Below the pieces are notes generated by a model. That model was not told the DNA's origin, made no database searches, and was given only the letters and a program-made list of their open reading frames with translations. A DNA stretch of 64,000 nt from Maridesulfovibrio sp. (GTDB lineage: Bacteria > Desulfobacterota > Desulfovibrionia > Desulfovibrionales > Desulfovibrionaceae). The stretch covers positions 2,942,501 to 3,006,500 of the forward strand of contig NZ_OY787459.1 in assembly GCF_963678865.1 (NCBI RefSeq), written 5' to 3'. This document shows positions 29,330-38,503 of this stretch, piece after piece (within the stretch, counting starts at the first letter, position 1; the number at the start of each line of letters is the position of its first letter). A program made the position numbers and the translations under genes.

Positions 29330-30886
29330 ATGTTTGGGGATTTTTTTCTAATACTATTTGGAATCGCCCTTGGTGCCGCAGGCGGATACGCCTTGCACAG
29401 GTACGTGAATTCCAAGCGTCTGGCCGATTCACAGGGATTGGCAGACCGGATTGTACAGGAGGCCCGTAAAGAAGCTGAAGCCATGAAAAAGGAAATTAAG
29501 CTTCAGGGGCAGGATGAAGTATATGCTCTGAAAAAAGAGCAGGAAAACGAGTATAAAGAAATGGAGCGCGGCCTGAAACGTCAGGAAGAACGTCTCCAGG
29601 AAAAAGAAGAGCGTCTTGAGAACAAGCTTGAGAAGGTCGCCAGTAAAGAGTCGGAAGTTGTGGCTCTTGAAAAACGCATGATCAAGCAGGAAAAGAAGCT
29701 TGAAACTCTGCGTGAAGATCTTGAAAAGCGTAAAGATGAGCATGAACGCAAACTGCAGGAAGTCTCCGGGCTGACTGTAGAAGAAGCGCGTGAAAAGCTC
29801 ATGACTGAAATTGAAAGCCGGACCCGTCACGAGGCCGCTAAAATGGTTCGCGCCATTGAAATGGAAGCCAAGGAAGAAGGCACCCGCAAGGCCCGCAAGA
29901 TTCTGGCTCTGGCTATCCAGCGTTACTCCGGTGACTACGTCAACGAACAGACTGTTACCGCTGTAACTCTGCCTTCCGAAGATATGAAGGGTCGTATTAT
30001 CGGACGTGAAGGTCGTAACATCCGTGCGCTGGAGGCTGCTACCGGTGTAGACCTGATCATTGATGATACCCCGGAAACAGTTGTTCTTTCAGCTTACAGC
30101 CCGCTGCGCCGCGAAGTGGCCAAGCAGGCTCTTGAGCGTTTGATCCACGATGGACGTATCCATCCCGCTCGCATTGAAGACATCGTCAACAAAGTTGAGC
30201 AGGAAATGGACGTCAAGCTGCGTGAAATCGGTGAACAGGCAACCTTTGATGTGGGCGTACACGGTATCCATCCCGAAATCGTCAAGCTTATCGGTCAGCT
30301 GCAGTACCGCACCAGTTTTTCCCAGAATGTTCTCCAGCATTCACTTGAAGTGGCTTTCCTCTGTGGGATCATGGCCGCTGAGCTGGGTATGGATGAGAAA
30401 ATCGCCAAACGTGCAGGTTTGCTGCATGATATTGGTAAGGCTGTGGACCACGAAATTGAAGGCCCGCATGCCGTTATTGGTGCCGACCTTGCCAAAAAGC
30501 ATGGCGAATCCAAAGAGATCATCCATGCCATTCAGGCTCACCACGAAGATATTCCGCCTAAATCCGTACTTGCAACCCTCGTACAGGCTGCGGACTCCTT
30601 GTCCGGTGCCCGTCCCGGTGCTCGTAAGGAACTGTTGGAAAACTACGTCAAGCGTCTTGAAGAGCTTGAGAACGTTGCTACCGGTTTTGACGGTGTTGCT
30701 AAAGCATACGCCATTCAGGCCGGTCGTGAGATCAGGGTTATGGTCGATGCTGAGAAAGTCTCTGACGATAACACCCATATGCTCTGTAAGGACATCGCCA
30801 CCAAGATTGAAAACAACATGACCTATCCGGGGCAGATTCGCGTGACCGTTATTCGCGAACGGCGTTCGGTGGGCTATGCAAAGTAA
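29330..30886 (+). CDS. rny: Ribonuclease Y
   Basis: A 518-residue membrane-anchored endoribonuclease that starts mRNA decay. The N-terminal transmembrane helix (residues 3-20) is followed by a very long charged coiled coil (about 35-175), a KH domain containing KGRIIGREGRNIRALEAATG (about 215-280) and an HD domain with LLHDIGKAVDHE (about 330-430). The length is standard. A GGAGAAAGGC site precedes ATG 29330. The next gene is a YmdB-type phosphoesterase, the same rny-ymdB order as in Bacillus. Confidence 0.97.
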   Translation: MFGDFFLILFGIALGAAGGYALHRYVNSKRLADSQGLADRIVQEARKEAEAMKKEIKLQGQDEVYALKKEQENEYKEMERGLKRQEERLQEKEERLENKLEKVASKESEVVALEKRMIKQEKKLETLREDLEKRKDEHERKLQEVSGLTVEEAREKLMTEIESRTRHEAAKMVRAIEMEAKEEGTRKARKILALAIQRYSGDYVNEQTVTAVTLPSEDMKGRIIGREGRNIRALEAATGVDLIIDDTPETVVLSAYSPLRREVAKQALERLIHDGRIHPARIEDIVNKVEQEMDVKLREIGEQATFDVGVHGIHPEIVKLIGQLQYRTSFSQNVLQHSLEVAFLCGIMAAELGMDEKIAKRAGLLHDIGKAVDHEIEGPHAVIGADLAKKHGESKEIIHAIQAHHEDIPPKSVLATLVQAADSLSGARPGARKELLENYVKRLEELENVATGFDGVAKAYAIQAGREIRVMVDAEKVSDDNTHMLCKDIATKIENNMTYPGQIRVTVIRERRSVGYAK

Positions 30887-30900
30887 ATAACTTCCTGAAG

Positions 30901-30927
30901 GGCCCGGTTTACCGGGCCTTTTCTTTA
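30901..30927 (+). terminator. Rho-independent terminator of rny
   Basis: Stem GGCCCGG / CCGGGCC with a four-base loop, followed by TTTTCTTT. Confidence 0.92.
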
Positions 30928-30930
30928 TCG

Positions 30931-31055
30931 TCGATGCGCTTTGCGTTTTTTTAGAATGAAAGATGCCTCCGGCGGCTCTCCGAGGTCGCTTTCCAGCGGG
31001 ACCAAAGGAACAAGTCCCTTTGGAATCCCGATTGGGTTTAAGCTGTCTGTTGTTT
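30931..31055 (+). repeat. Dispersed intergenic repeat, copy between rny and the phosphoesterase gene
   Basis: Contains the modules GATGCGCTTTGCGTTTTTT, GATGCCTCCGGCGGCTCT and GACCAAAGGAAC, which recur with small differences at 33335, 45077 and, inverted, at 61807. It separates rny from the next gene. Confidence 0.65.
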
Positions 31056-31106
31056 TTAGTTTGTACCTTGATCCGGTTAAGTCTTTTATAAATTATGATT
31101 AATCCC

Positions 31107-31895
31107 ATGCGTATTCTTTTTCTCGGTGACATATTCGGGCGTCCCGGCCGTAAGGGGATTGCCGCCAAAATTAAGACTCTACGTGAAGAGTTGAACCTTG
31201 ATCTGATCATTGCCAATGGAGAAAATGCATCACAGGGAATCGGGCTTTCCATAAAAAATGCGCAGCAGCTTCTGGATTGCGGTATTGATCTGCTCACGTC
31301 CGGGAACCATATCTGGAAGTTCAGCAATATTTATTCTTTTTTAAAGACCAGCGATAAGCTTATTCGTCCGGCTAACCTGCCGGAAGGTACACGCGGAAGG
31401 GGCTGGACATCTTTTAAAGTCCATGATGAAGTGCCCGTTGCGGTAATCAATATGCAGGGTCGTGTTTTCATGGATCCGGCAGAATGTCCGTTTCATACCG
31501 CAGATAAAATTTTAGAGGAACTCGATCCGGAGATTAAAATTATCCTGGTGGATTTTCATGCCGAGGCCACTTCAGAGAAGCAGAGCCTTGGCCGTTACCT
31601 TGACGGGCGGGTCAGCGCAGTATTGGGGACTCATACCCATGTACAAACGAATGATGCCCGTGTTTTTGAAAAAGGAACCGGATATATAACCGATGCCGGC
31701 ATGTGCGGTCCCATTGAATCCTGTCTGGGCTTAAGCCCCAATCCGGTAATCAAAAGGTTTGTGACCGGATTGCCCCAGAAATGGAAAGTTGCAGGCGGCC
31801 CCATCGAATTGCAGGGCGTGCTGCTCGAAATTGACGAAGAAACAGGCCGGACTGTCTCAATTGAGACATACAACTCAGGCCGTATGAGCGTATAA
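31107..31895 (+). CDS. YmdB-family metallophosphoesterase (TIGR00282)
   Basis: A 262-residue cytoplasmic phosphoesterase with a di-metal site. Motifs: MRILFLGDIFGRPGR, ANGENASQGIGLS, TSGNHIWKF, and VLGTHTHVQTNDAR. Homologues hydrolyse 2',3'-cAMP and related cyclic nucleotides and, in Bacillus, affect biofilm and sporulation. The gene follows rny, as in Bacillus, so a shared role in RNA turnover or signalling is plausible. ATG 31107 starts the conserved region; an ATG at 31095 is an alternative. No strong ribosome site precedes either. Confidence 0.9.
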   Translation: MRILFLGDIFGRPGRKGIAAKIKTLREELNLDLIIANGENASQGIGLSIKNAQQLLDCGIDLLTSGNHIWKFSNIYSFLKTSDKLIRPANLPEGTRGRGWTSFKVHDEVPVAVINMQGRVFMDPAECPFHTADKILEELDPEIKIILVDFHAEATSEKQSLGRYLDGRVSAVLGTHTHVQTNDARVFEKGTGYITDAGMCGPIESCLGLSPNPVIKRFVTGLPQKWKVAGGPIELQGVLLEIDEETGRTVSIETYNSGRMSV

Positions 31896-31939
31896 GAAAA
31901 ATTTCATAAAATTATTGCCTATCGTTGACCTTACCCAGC

Positions 31940-32020
31940 GAAGCTTAATAAAAGTTTTTGGGATTCTTAAACCCTTTTTTCAAAAAGGGTTTACGGCCCC
32001 CGGCAGGGTTGCCGAAGGCA
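31940..32020 (+). repeat. Dispersed intergenic repeat, copy upstream of tyrS
   Basis: Reads GCGAAGCTTAATAAAAG, TTTTTGGGATTCTTAAACCC, a CAAAAAGGGTTT arm that pairs with AAACCCTTTTTT, and GCCCCCGGCAGGGTTGCCG. The same modules occur in altered form at 26838, 37008 and 61752. The hairpin could act as a terminator for the phosphoesterase gene. The apparent N-terminal extension of tyrS is encoded by this repeat and is not protein. Confidence 0.65.
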
Positions 32021-32065
32021 TGCCTAATGCAGGCAAATAAATACATTCTAAAGAGGTTTAACCAA

Positions 32066-33334
32066 ATGAACATTTATGACGAACTAAAGTGGCGAGGGCT
32101 GATCAATCAGGTATCTGACGAAGAGAAGGTACGCGAGTATCTGGATACTCCCGGTCAGTGCATGTATTGTGGCTTCGACCCCACTGCCGACAGCCTGCAT
32201 ATCGGTAACCTTGTTCCTCTGCTGTGTCTTGTGCGTATGAAACGTGCCGGCCACAATCCCTTGTTTCTGCTTGGAGGCGCAACCGGACGTGTCGGTGATC
32301 CCAGCGGAAAGGATAAGGAAAGAGAGTTTTCCTCCATTGAAAAAATTGAATCTCAGGCTGCGAATATTCAGGCCCAGATTGAGGCTTTCTGCGAGCGTAA
32401 CACCGGTGAGAAAGCAGAAGTTGTAAACAACTACGACTGGACCAAAGATATTTCATATCTTGAAATGCTGCGTGATGTCGGCAAGCATTTCACTATTAAC
32501 TGGATGATGGCCAAAGAATCCGTGAAGGGTCGTTTCGGCCGTGATGATGTAGGCATTTCCTACACCGAATTCAGTTACATGATTCTGCAGGGCTACGACT
32601 TTTATCACCTGTTCAAGGAAAAAGGTTGTCAGCTCCAGATTGGTGGAGGGGACCAGTGGGGTAACATCACCGCAGGTTGTGAATTGATCCGCCGTAAGGC
32701 TCAGGGTGAAGGTTATGCTGTGACTTTCCCGCTGATCACCACCGCATCCGGTCAGAAGTTCGGTAAGAGTGAAGGCAATGCCGTTTACCTGAACCCTGAA
32801 ATGACTTCTCCGTACACATTTTATCAGTTTTGGGTCAACACCGATGACCGTGATGTGATCAATTTCCTCAAGTATTTCACTTTCCTTTCCAAGGAAGAGA
32901 TTGATGAAATTGCCAAAGAGCACGAGGAAGCACCACATATGCGTTCCGCCCATAAACGCCTTGCCGAAGAAACCACCATTATGATCCACGGCAGGGAAGA
33001 GCTTGAAAAAGTTCAGGCTGCAACAGCAGCGCTGTTCGGCAAGGGCGACATTAAGTCTGTAGATGCCGCAACCCTGCGCGGGGCCATGGAAGCAGCTCCC
33101 GGTGTTGAATACGTCAAGGACGAGCTGCCCGACCTGCCTCAGATTCTGCTTGATCTGGGCATGGTTAAATCCAAAGGTCAGGCCCGCAAGGACATCAAGG
33201 GCGGCGGCCTGTATATCAACAATGAGCGCGTTGCCGAGTTCGATTACGTTCCCGGTGATGATGACTTCATTGGCGGTGAATGTATGCTCATCCGTAAAGG
33301 CAAAAAGAACTACGGCCTTGTTACTTTGAAATAA
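32066..33334 (+). CDS. tyrS: Tyrosyl-tRNA synthetase
   Basis: A 422-residue class I aminoacyl-tRNA synthetase. The HIGH-type motif is DSLHIGNLVPLLCL, the tyrosine pocket includes YMILQGYDFYHLF, and the KMSKS-type loop is KFGKSEGNAVYL. The C-terminal S4 RNA-binding domain contains GMVKSKGQARKDIKGGGLYIN. ATG 32066 has AAGAGG upstream; a longer frame into the repeat to the left is not coding. Length is normal for the bacterial TyrS type. Confidence 0.97.
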   Translation: MNIYDELKWRGLINQVSDEEKVREYLDTPGQCMYCGFDPTADSLHIGNLVPLLCLVRMKRAGHNPLFLLGGATGRVGDPSGKDKEREFSSIEKIESQAANIQAQIEAFCERNTGEKAEVVNNYDWTKDISYLEMLRDVGKHFTINWMMAKESVKGRFGRDDVGISYTEFSYMILQGYDFYHLFKEKGCQLQIGGGDQWGNITAGCELIRRKAQGEGYAVTFPLITTASGQKFGKSEGNAVYLNPEMTSPYTFYQFWVNTDDRDVINFLKYFTFLSKEEIDEIAKEHEEAPHMRSAHKRLAEETTIMIHGREELEKVQAATAALFGKGDIKSVDAATLRGAMEAAPGVEYVKDELPDLPQILLDLGMVKSKGQARKDIKGGGLYINNERVAEFDYVPGDDDFIGGECMLIRKGKKNYGLVTLK

Positions 33335-33405
33335 TGATGCCTCCGGCGGCTCTTCGGGGACCAAAGAAACTTTTGGTTGGCCTTTGCCGCTGGCGTGGCG
33401 AGATT
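33335..33405 (+). repeat. Dispersed intergenic repeat copy after tyrS
   Basis: GATGCCTCCGGCGGCTCT, then GGGGACCAAAGAAACTTTTGG (a small hairpin), matching the copy at 30960-31010. Confidence 0.6.
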
Positions 33406-33417
33406 AGCGAGGCACAT

Positions 33418-33458
33418 AACACCGCACTATTTGTCCAAAATAGTGCGGTGTTCTTTAT
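33418..33458 (+). terminator. Rho-independent terminator after tyrS
   Basis: 15-bp stem AACACCGCACTATTT / AAATAGTGCGGTGTT with a five-base loop, followed by CTTTATT. Confidence 0.85.
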
Positions 33459-33467
33459 TGCGGTTTT

Positions 33468-33552
33468 CCGCTAACGTAGCGAAGCTCACTAAAAGGTTTT
33501 GAAATGGGGAGTCCAGAGGGCAAAATTTTGTAAAAAGTATTGCCCCCATGGA
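33468..33552 (+). repeat. Variant of the dispersed intergenic repeat
   Basis: Begins with GTAGCGAAGCTCACTAAAAGG and continues TTTTGAAATGGGGAGTCCAG, with a CAAAATTTTG / AGTATTGCCCCC end. The opening GCGAAGCT and CTAAAAG modules are shared with the copy at 31940; the second half is different. Confidence 0.5.
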
Positions 33553-33570
33553 CAACGGAGGCAAACTGAA

Positions 33571-34014
33571 ATGCGTTTATTCTTTATATTTATGTCCTTC
33601 ATATTTGGTGCGCTTGCGCCTACGCAGGCCGGGGTGAACCTCAGGCTGAAGGGCTTCGTGGGCGATCCTGTTCTGGCGGCCATAGTCTCTTTTTCCGTCG
33701 GGACGCTGAGTCTGCTTGCTTATGCGTATTTTGCCAGAGTTCCGCTCCCGGAAGGTTCTGCCGTGCTCAAAGGGCCTTGGTGGATGTGGACCGGCGGGCT
33801 GATGGGCGCGTTCTTTGTGGCTGCGGCGATTATTGTGGCTCCGGTGCTGGGCGCGGGAACCATGATGTGCTGGATGGTGGCCGGGCAGATGCTTGCCTCC
33901 GTTCTGCTGGACCACTATGGCCTCATAGGGTATGCCGTGCGGGAGGCTACGCCTGCGCGTATGGTCGGGGCATTCTTGATTGTTATCGGCGCAGTGCTGG
34001 TTGAGAAGTTTTAG
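33571..34014 (+). CDS. YdcZ/DUF606-family membrane transporter
   Basis: A 147-residue membrane protein with about five transmembrane helices, of the DMT-related YdcZ family. Start MRLFFIFMSFIFGALAPTQAGVN has the family's PxQaGvN motif, and GPWWMWTGGLMGAFFVAAAI and GQMLASVLLDHYGLIG follow. It is one half of the usual ten-helix DMT fold, so it probably works as a dimer. The substrate is unknown. A strong GGAGG lies upstream of ATG 33571. Confidence 0.85.
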   Translation: MRLFFIFMSFIFGALAPTQAGVNLRLKGFVGDPVLAAIVSFSVGTLSLLAYAYFARVPLPEGSAVLKGPWWMWTGGLMGAFFVAAAIIVAPVLGAGTMMCWMVAGQMLASVLLDHYGLIGYAVREATPARMVGAFLIVIGAVLVEKF

Positions 34015-34100
34015 CGATTTCTTATCTGGACAAAAGAAGAAGTGTTCAGCTGAAATTAATGTTTGCCGGAAAGAACGAGCAAAAGATTAAGGAGTAGGGT

Positions 34101-34985
34101 GTGAAAGATATTCTTTTAAAATATTTGAATAAATTGCTGGATAATACGGCTCTGGTTTGTCGAATGGTCAAAATTGAGCATTCCATTTTTGCCTTGCCCT
34201 TCGCTTATATGGGATTTTTTCTAGCCACTGGCGAATGGGCCGGATTCAAGCCTTTTGCCTTGCTGACCGTGGCCATGGTGGCTGTACGTTCTTTTGCCAT
34301 GGCGGTGAACAGACTTTTCGATATTAATATTGATAGCGAAAACCCGCGTACACGGACCCGTCCGCTGGTGACCGGGGAACTTACTCCGTTTTTTACTTTT
34401 TGCTTTATCGTGGTCTGTGCTGTTGTTTTCGTTTTCGCTTGTAAGGGCATGAATGAACTTTGTTACAAGCTTTCATATTTTGCGCTGGGTTGGTCAGCTT
34501 TTTATTCTTTGACCAAGCGTTTTACCATGCTTTGCCACTTTGTGCTCGGTTCCGTGCTGGGACTGGCCCCGGTCGCCGGCTGGCTGTGCGTTGATCCAGC
34601 TTTTTCCCTGCCTGCGATACTGTTCTTTTTCGGGGTGATGTTCTGGGTGGCCGGTTTTGATATTCTTTACGCCACACAGGACCGCAAGTTTGACCGCAAG
34701 CGAGGACTGAATTCTGTTCCTGCCAACCTAGGAATTCAAAAGGCCCTGACCATTTCTACTTTCAGCCATATCAACACGGTGATATTTTTCGCGCTGGCCG
34801 GTCTGTCAGCAGGACTGGGCTGGGTTTATTTCACTACCCTTGCTGTTGTTGGCGGAGTTCTTATTTTCGAGCATCAGGTTATTTCCGCTGAGGACATGAG
34901 CCGGGTGAATATGGCCTTTTTTACTTTGAACGGGGTTATATCAGTGGTGCTTTTCTTCGGGGCGTTTGCTGATATAATGCTATAA
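34101..34985 (+). CDS. UbiA-family 4-hydroxybenzoate/menaquinone prenyltransferase
   Basis: A 294-residue polytopic prenyltransferase. The first Asp-rich motif is NRLFDINIDSENPRTRTRP and the second is DILYATQDRKFDRKRG, both binding the Mg-diphosphate of the isoprenoid donor. Sulfate reducers of this type make menaquinone by the futalosine route, in which a UbiA homologue (MqnP) prenylates the precursor; that is the likely role, although a ubiquinone-type function cannot be excluded from sequence alone. GTG 34101 has GGAG about six bases upstream. It stands alone. Confidence 0.85.
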   Translation: MKDILLKYLNKLLDNTALVCRMVKIEHSIFALPFAYMGFFLATGEWAGFKPFALLTVAMVAVRSFAMAVNRLFDINIDSENPRTRTRPLVTGELTPFFTFCFIVVCAVVFVFACKGMNELCYKLSYFALGWSAFYSLTKRFTMLCHFVLGSVLGLAPVAGWLCVDPAFSLPAILFFFGVMFWVAGFDILYATQDRKFDRKRGLNSVPANLGIQKALTISTFSHINTVIFFALAGLSAGLGWVYFTTLAVVGGVLIFEHQVISAEDMSRVNMAFFTLNGVISVVLFFGAFADIML

Positions 34986-35329
34986 ATAAAATGTTTAAAA
35001 AAATAATAAAGTTTGTTCTTTGTTAAGAATATGTTACGGGTTCAGTGTTATGCGCTGAGCCCGTTTGTCTTTTTATGCTAATCCAAAACGTCTAGACAAG
35101 CCCTTATAAACTGTTTAGAAGCGAATTTGCGAGGTTTTAAGGTTCGGTTTTGGACGGCTTGAAATATCTTTTGTTTTGTCGGCATCATGTTGCGCCGGAA
35201 GCTGTATTGCAATCCAATTGTTACAGTCTGGGGTGTCTTATCCGGATGACAATATCAGTGTGAAAGTCGGCAGGAATGGATGGGCGGATGATTTCATAAG
35301 TTATTCGTTTTTTAGCTGGGAGAACTGAC
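34986..35329. other. 344-base gap between ubiA-type gene and chemoreceptor gene
   Basis: Holds the terminator at 35036-35074. The remaining 250 bases are AT-rich with no open frame I trust and no promoter I can assign with confidence. Confidence 0.6.
35036..35074 (+). terminator. Rho-independent terminator after the UbiA-type gene
   Basis: Stem ACGGGTTCAG / CTGAGCCCGT with a nine-base loop, followed by TTGTCTTTTT. Confidence 0.85.
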
Positions 35330-36913
35330 ATGGAGAATGGAAATGGAAAATTCCTGCGTGTGGTTGCGGGGATTTATTTGGGAGTGCTTTTCGCCGCGGG
35401 AGTACTCTGTGGCATAATTCTAACCGTTTACAGTAAAGAATCATGGGCTGTGACCGGGCTGGCTGCCGGGTTTATAGCGTTGCTGGTTCTACTGGGAATT
35501 GGAATTTTTACTGTCCTTAAAAAACAGGTTGTCCGACCTGTGGAATGTCTTACAAATTTTGCTGGCCTTGTGATTGAAGGCAGGTATTCGGATGCTGATA
35601 AATGCAGTACGCCCGGTCTGGATGGGTTGCGCGCTGCAATAAGCAACCTGAGTGATGCTTATAAGGAACGTCTCGGTTTCAGCAGGAGTATTCTTGAAGG
35701 ATTGCCTTTAGGGTGCTGTATTGTTGATACTAATGAGCATGTCACTTTCTTGAATAATGAGATTTTGGAGATGATCGGTTCCAAAGAGCGTCCTGAATCA
35801 TATCAAGGGCGCATGCTTTCTCAGGTTTTCTACCATGATGACCGTAAGTCCCTTATCGGCCATTGTATGGAAAAGAATGAGCGGGCAATGAACAGGGATG
35901 TAATTTTCAAGCATGTTGATGAATCTGATGTAAATATTCTGGCCAACCTTTTTCCCCTGCACGATGTGGTCGGCAATGTCATCGGCGGCTGTTGCCTCTA
36001 CATCAACACCACCGAGCTTAAGCAGCGCGAAGCGCATATTCTTGAGCAGAATGAACTTATCGCCAGAGCTGCGGAGCAGGCCGATACTGTTGTCTACGAA
36101 CTCAGCAGCGCCGCCGAGCAATTACGCGGACTGGTCGATGAGGCCCGCAAGGGCGCCATGGTCCAGAGCGAGGAAGCAGGGCAGGCCGCTACCGCCATGG
36201 AAGAAATGAATGCTACTGTACTCGAAGTTGCTCGCCATGCTCAGGAAGCAGCAAGTGATGCCGATAAGGCAAAGGCTGATGCTGAAAAAGGTGAAGATAT
36301 TGTAGCCGGTGTAGTCAGTGCTATTGATGAGGTTTCCGGTCAGGCAAGTTCACTGAAAGCATCCATGGAAGATCTGGATGTGAAAGCCGAAGCTATCGGT
36401 AATGTCTTGAGCGTGATTGAAGATATTGCAGACCAGACAAACCTGCTGGCCCTGAATGCGGCAATTGAGGCTGCCCGGGCTGGTGAAGCCGGGCGCGGAT
36501 TTGCCGTTGTTGCCGATGAAGTGCGTAAACTTGCGGAAAAAACTGTTCAGGCAACAACCGAGGTTCATCAGGCTGTCTCCAATATTCAACAGGGGGCCAA
36601 GGCCAACGTGCAGGCCACTGAGGTTGCTGTTGATTCTGTAAACCGCAGCACTCGTCTTGCCGGGGAGTCCGGTGATGCTCTGGCCCGCATTGTATCCATG
36701 TCCGAAGAGACCGCTGACCGGATTAGATCTATTGCCACCGCCGCAGAACAGCAGGCTGCCGCAAGCGAACAGATCAACCGTTCAACTGAAACGGTGAACC
36801 GTATTTCAAACGAAACTGAGCAGGCCATGGTGGAATCTTCCTCAGCGATTGAAAAGCTGGCCCGTCTGGCCGGGGATCTTTCCGACATTATTCATGGTAT
36901 GCATAATAAATAA
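35330..36913 (+). CDS. Methyl-accepting chemotaxis protein with PAS domain
   Basis: A 527-residue chemoreceptor. Two N-terminal transmembrane helices (about residues 10-32 and 38-60) with almost no periplasmic loop between them mean that sensing is not by a periplasmic domain. A PAS domain follows at about 120-235 ([21 protein letters not shown]). The signalling coiled coil carries the conserved tip [19 protein letters not shown] and [17 protein letters not shown]. It should sense an internal signal such as redox or energy state and control CheA. No CheR-binding pentapeptide is present at the C-terminus (MHNK end). Confidence 0.9.
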   Translation: MENGNGKFLRVVAGIYLGVLFAAGVLCGIILTVYSKESWAVTGLAAGFIALLVLLGIGIFTVLKKQVVRPVECLTNFAGLVIEGRYSDADKCSTPGLDGLRAAISNLSDAYKERLGFSRSILEGLPLGCCIVDTNEHVTFLNNEILEMIGSKERPESYQGRMLSQVFYHDDRKSLIGHCMEKNERAMNRDVIFKHVDESDVNILANLFPLHDVVGNVIGGCCLYINTTELKQREAHILEQNELIARAAEQADTVVYELSSAAEQLRGLVDEARKGAMVQSEEAGQAATAMEEMNATVLEVARHAQEAASDADKAKADAEKGEDIVAGVVSAIDEVSGQASSLKASMEDLDVKAEAIGNVLSVIEDIADQTNLLALNAAIEAARAGEAGRGFAVVADEVRKLAEKTVQATTEVHQAVSNIQQGAKANVQATEVAVDSVNRSTRLAGESGDALARIVSMSEETADRIRSIATAAEQQAAASEQINRSTETVNRISNETEQAMVESSSAIEKLARLAGDLSDIIHGMHNK

Positions 36914-36935
36914 TAAAATTAAGCAAGCTAAAATT

Positions 36936-36973
36936 AAAGCGGGCAAATCCAACTGGATTTGCCCGCTTTTTTT
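36936..36973 (+). terminator. Rho-independent terminator after the chemoreceptor gene
   Basis: 15-bp stem AAAGCGGGCAAATCC / GGATTTGCCCGCTTT with a four-base loop and trailing TTTTATT. Confidence 0.93.
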
Positions 36974-37007
36974 ATTAACAAAACATCAAAATGAACAATA
37001 AAACGGC

Positions 37008-37135
37008 GAAGCCTCATTAAAATTTACGGGATTCTTAAAACATTTTAATAAATCCGTATGAAAGCGGATTTGTCAGGTGCCTGAACGCACCGCAATAAAA
37101 AAGATTTAAGCCCCCGGAGGTTCCTCCGCCAGGCA
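37008..37135 (+). repeat. Dispersed intergenic repeat, copy left of the deacetylase gene
   Basis: GCGAAGCCTCATTAAAATT, TTACGGGATTCTTAAAACA, and later GATTTAAGCCCCCGGAGG, the same order of modules as at 31940 but split by about 70 inserted bases. Confidence 0.55.
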
Positions 37136-37171
37136 TTCCCCTCACAACCTGAGGAGTTTACGTTTCTTCGG

Positions 37172-38491
37172 TCAAAATCCGTAACGCAGGTAATCCTTTT
37201 CCCTGCGGTTGATAAGCTGGATGTAGCGGTAGCGGCTCTTTACCTGCGCTTCTTCCAGTAAAGAATAGCCCTGATTACGGCATGAATCGCAGGCGTTGGC
37301 GGGAATTTCAAGGCCGAAACCCATGGGACCGCCTTCGCGCTGGCTTTCCACTTTGAGCAATCCCCGGCAGTCTTCGCAGAGCAGCAGGGATTCGGTCTGT
37401 GATTCGGTAATGCCTTCTGTATCGTAGAAAATATTGCGGTGCCGTATGGACCATTCCCCGCTGATGACACCTTCGCTGCTTTCTGCCGGAGGATTGAAAT
37501 AAATATCCTTCACGCCTTCGCAGACAGTAGCGATGTAGTTCATGATTTCATCGGATTCGCGCAGGGTTTCGGGGTTGAAACCCGGTTCTCGCACGTGGGA
37601 ATAGTCAATCCCGGCCATGGCAAGGCTGATACCGAGGTTTACGTAGGGCAGGGCACCCTGAATGGCATAGCCTCCTTCCAATACTGCTATATCCGGTTTG
37701 AGCATGGAGTTGAGTGCTGCATACCCCTGTGCCGAGAAATTCATGTTGGTGATAGGATCGGTGAAATGGTTGTCCTGTCCGGCTGAGTTGATGATCAGGT
37801 CCGGCTTGAAATCTTCAAGAATCGGCATAACCGCTTTTTCCATGACCATCATGAATCCGGCGTCTGAAGTTCCGGGGGGCAGGGGGATATTCACAGTGCG
37901 TCCGAGGGCCTTGGGACCACCGGATTCTCGGGGGAAACCTGTTCCGGGATAGAGGGTGCGCCCGTCCTGATGCAGGGAGATGAACAGGGTGTCCGGGTCA
38001 TGCCAGTAGACGTCTTGAGTTCCGTCGCCGTGGTGACAGTCGGTATCGACAATGGCGATACGTTTGGGGCCGTAGTTTTCACGGATGTACTCGCACATAA
38101 TAGCTTCGATGTTGATGGCGCAGAATCCGCGTGAGCCCTGCACGGTCTTCATGGCGTGGTGGCCCGGAGGACGCACGAGGGCAAAAGCTCGTTCCCTTTC
38201 CCCTTCCATGATCAGTTTTGCCGCTTTGATGGCGCCGCCTGCGGAAATGCAGTGTGAGCGGGTGGCAACGGCCGCAGCTTCCGGAAAGCAGAAATGGACC
38301 CGTTCAATATCTTCGCTGGAGGCAACTTCCGGTTTATATTCGCGAATGCCTTCTATGTCGAAGAGGCCTTCTTCTCGCAGTTGGTCCTGTGTATAGAGCA
38401 GTCTCTCTTCCCTCTCCGGGTGGGTGGGGGATATGGCCCAGTCAAAGGCGGGGAAAAATATTATTCCCAGACTGTTTTCAGCCTTGAGCAT
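37172..38491 (-). CDS. Histone deacetylase-family protein with C-terminal Cys-pair extension
   Basis: A 439-residue protein. The N-terminal ~320 residues are a deacetylase of the HDAC/AcuC/acetylpolyamine type: PPGHHAMK carries the paired histidines, VDTDCHHGDGTQDVYW and SAGQDNHFTDP provide the zinc ligands, and LEGGYAIQ the catalytic tyrosine region. The last ~110 residues hold two cysteine pairs (LLCEDCRG and NACDSCRNQG) about 30 residues apart, likely a zinc ribbon, which is unusual for the family. It is followed on the same strand, upstream, by a hydantoinase gene 12 bases away, so the two form an operon. A GGAG site precedes ATG 38491. Substrate unknown; acetoin, acetylpolyamine or a protein acetyl-lysine are all possible. 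Confidence 0.85.
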   Translation of the reverse strand: MLKAENSLGIIFFPAFDWAISPTHPEREERLLYTQDQLREEGLFDIEGIREYKPEVASSEDIERVHFCFPEAAAVATRSHCISAGGAIKAAKLIMEGERERAFALVRPPGHHAMKTVQGSRGFCAINIEAIMCEYIRENYGPKRIAIVDTDCHHGDGTQDVYWHDPDTLFISLHQDGRTLYPGTGFPRESGGPKALGRTVNIPLPPGTSDAGFMMVMEKAVMPILEDFKPDLIINSAGQDNHFTDPITNMNFSAQGYAALNSMLKPDIAVLEGGYAIQGALPYVNLGISLAMAGIDYSHVREPGFNPETLRESDEIMNYIATVCEGVKDIYFNPPAESSEGVISGEWSIRHRNIFYDTEGITESQTESLLLCEDCRGLLKVESQREGGPMGFGLEIPANACDSCRNQGYSLLEEAQVKSRYRYIQLINRREKDYLRYGF

Positions 38492-38503
38492 TGTTAACTC
38501 CGT

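Noticed and set aside
31958..32065. N-terminal extension of tyrS
   Set aside because: It is encoded by an intergenic repeat; a clear ribosome site and conserved N-terminus support ATG 32066.
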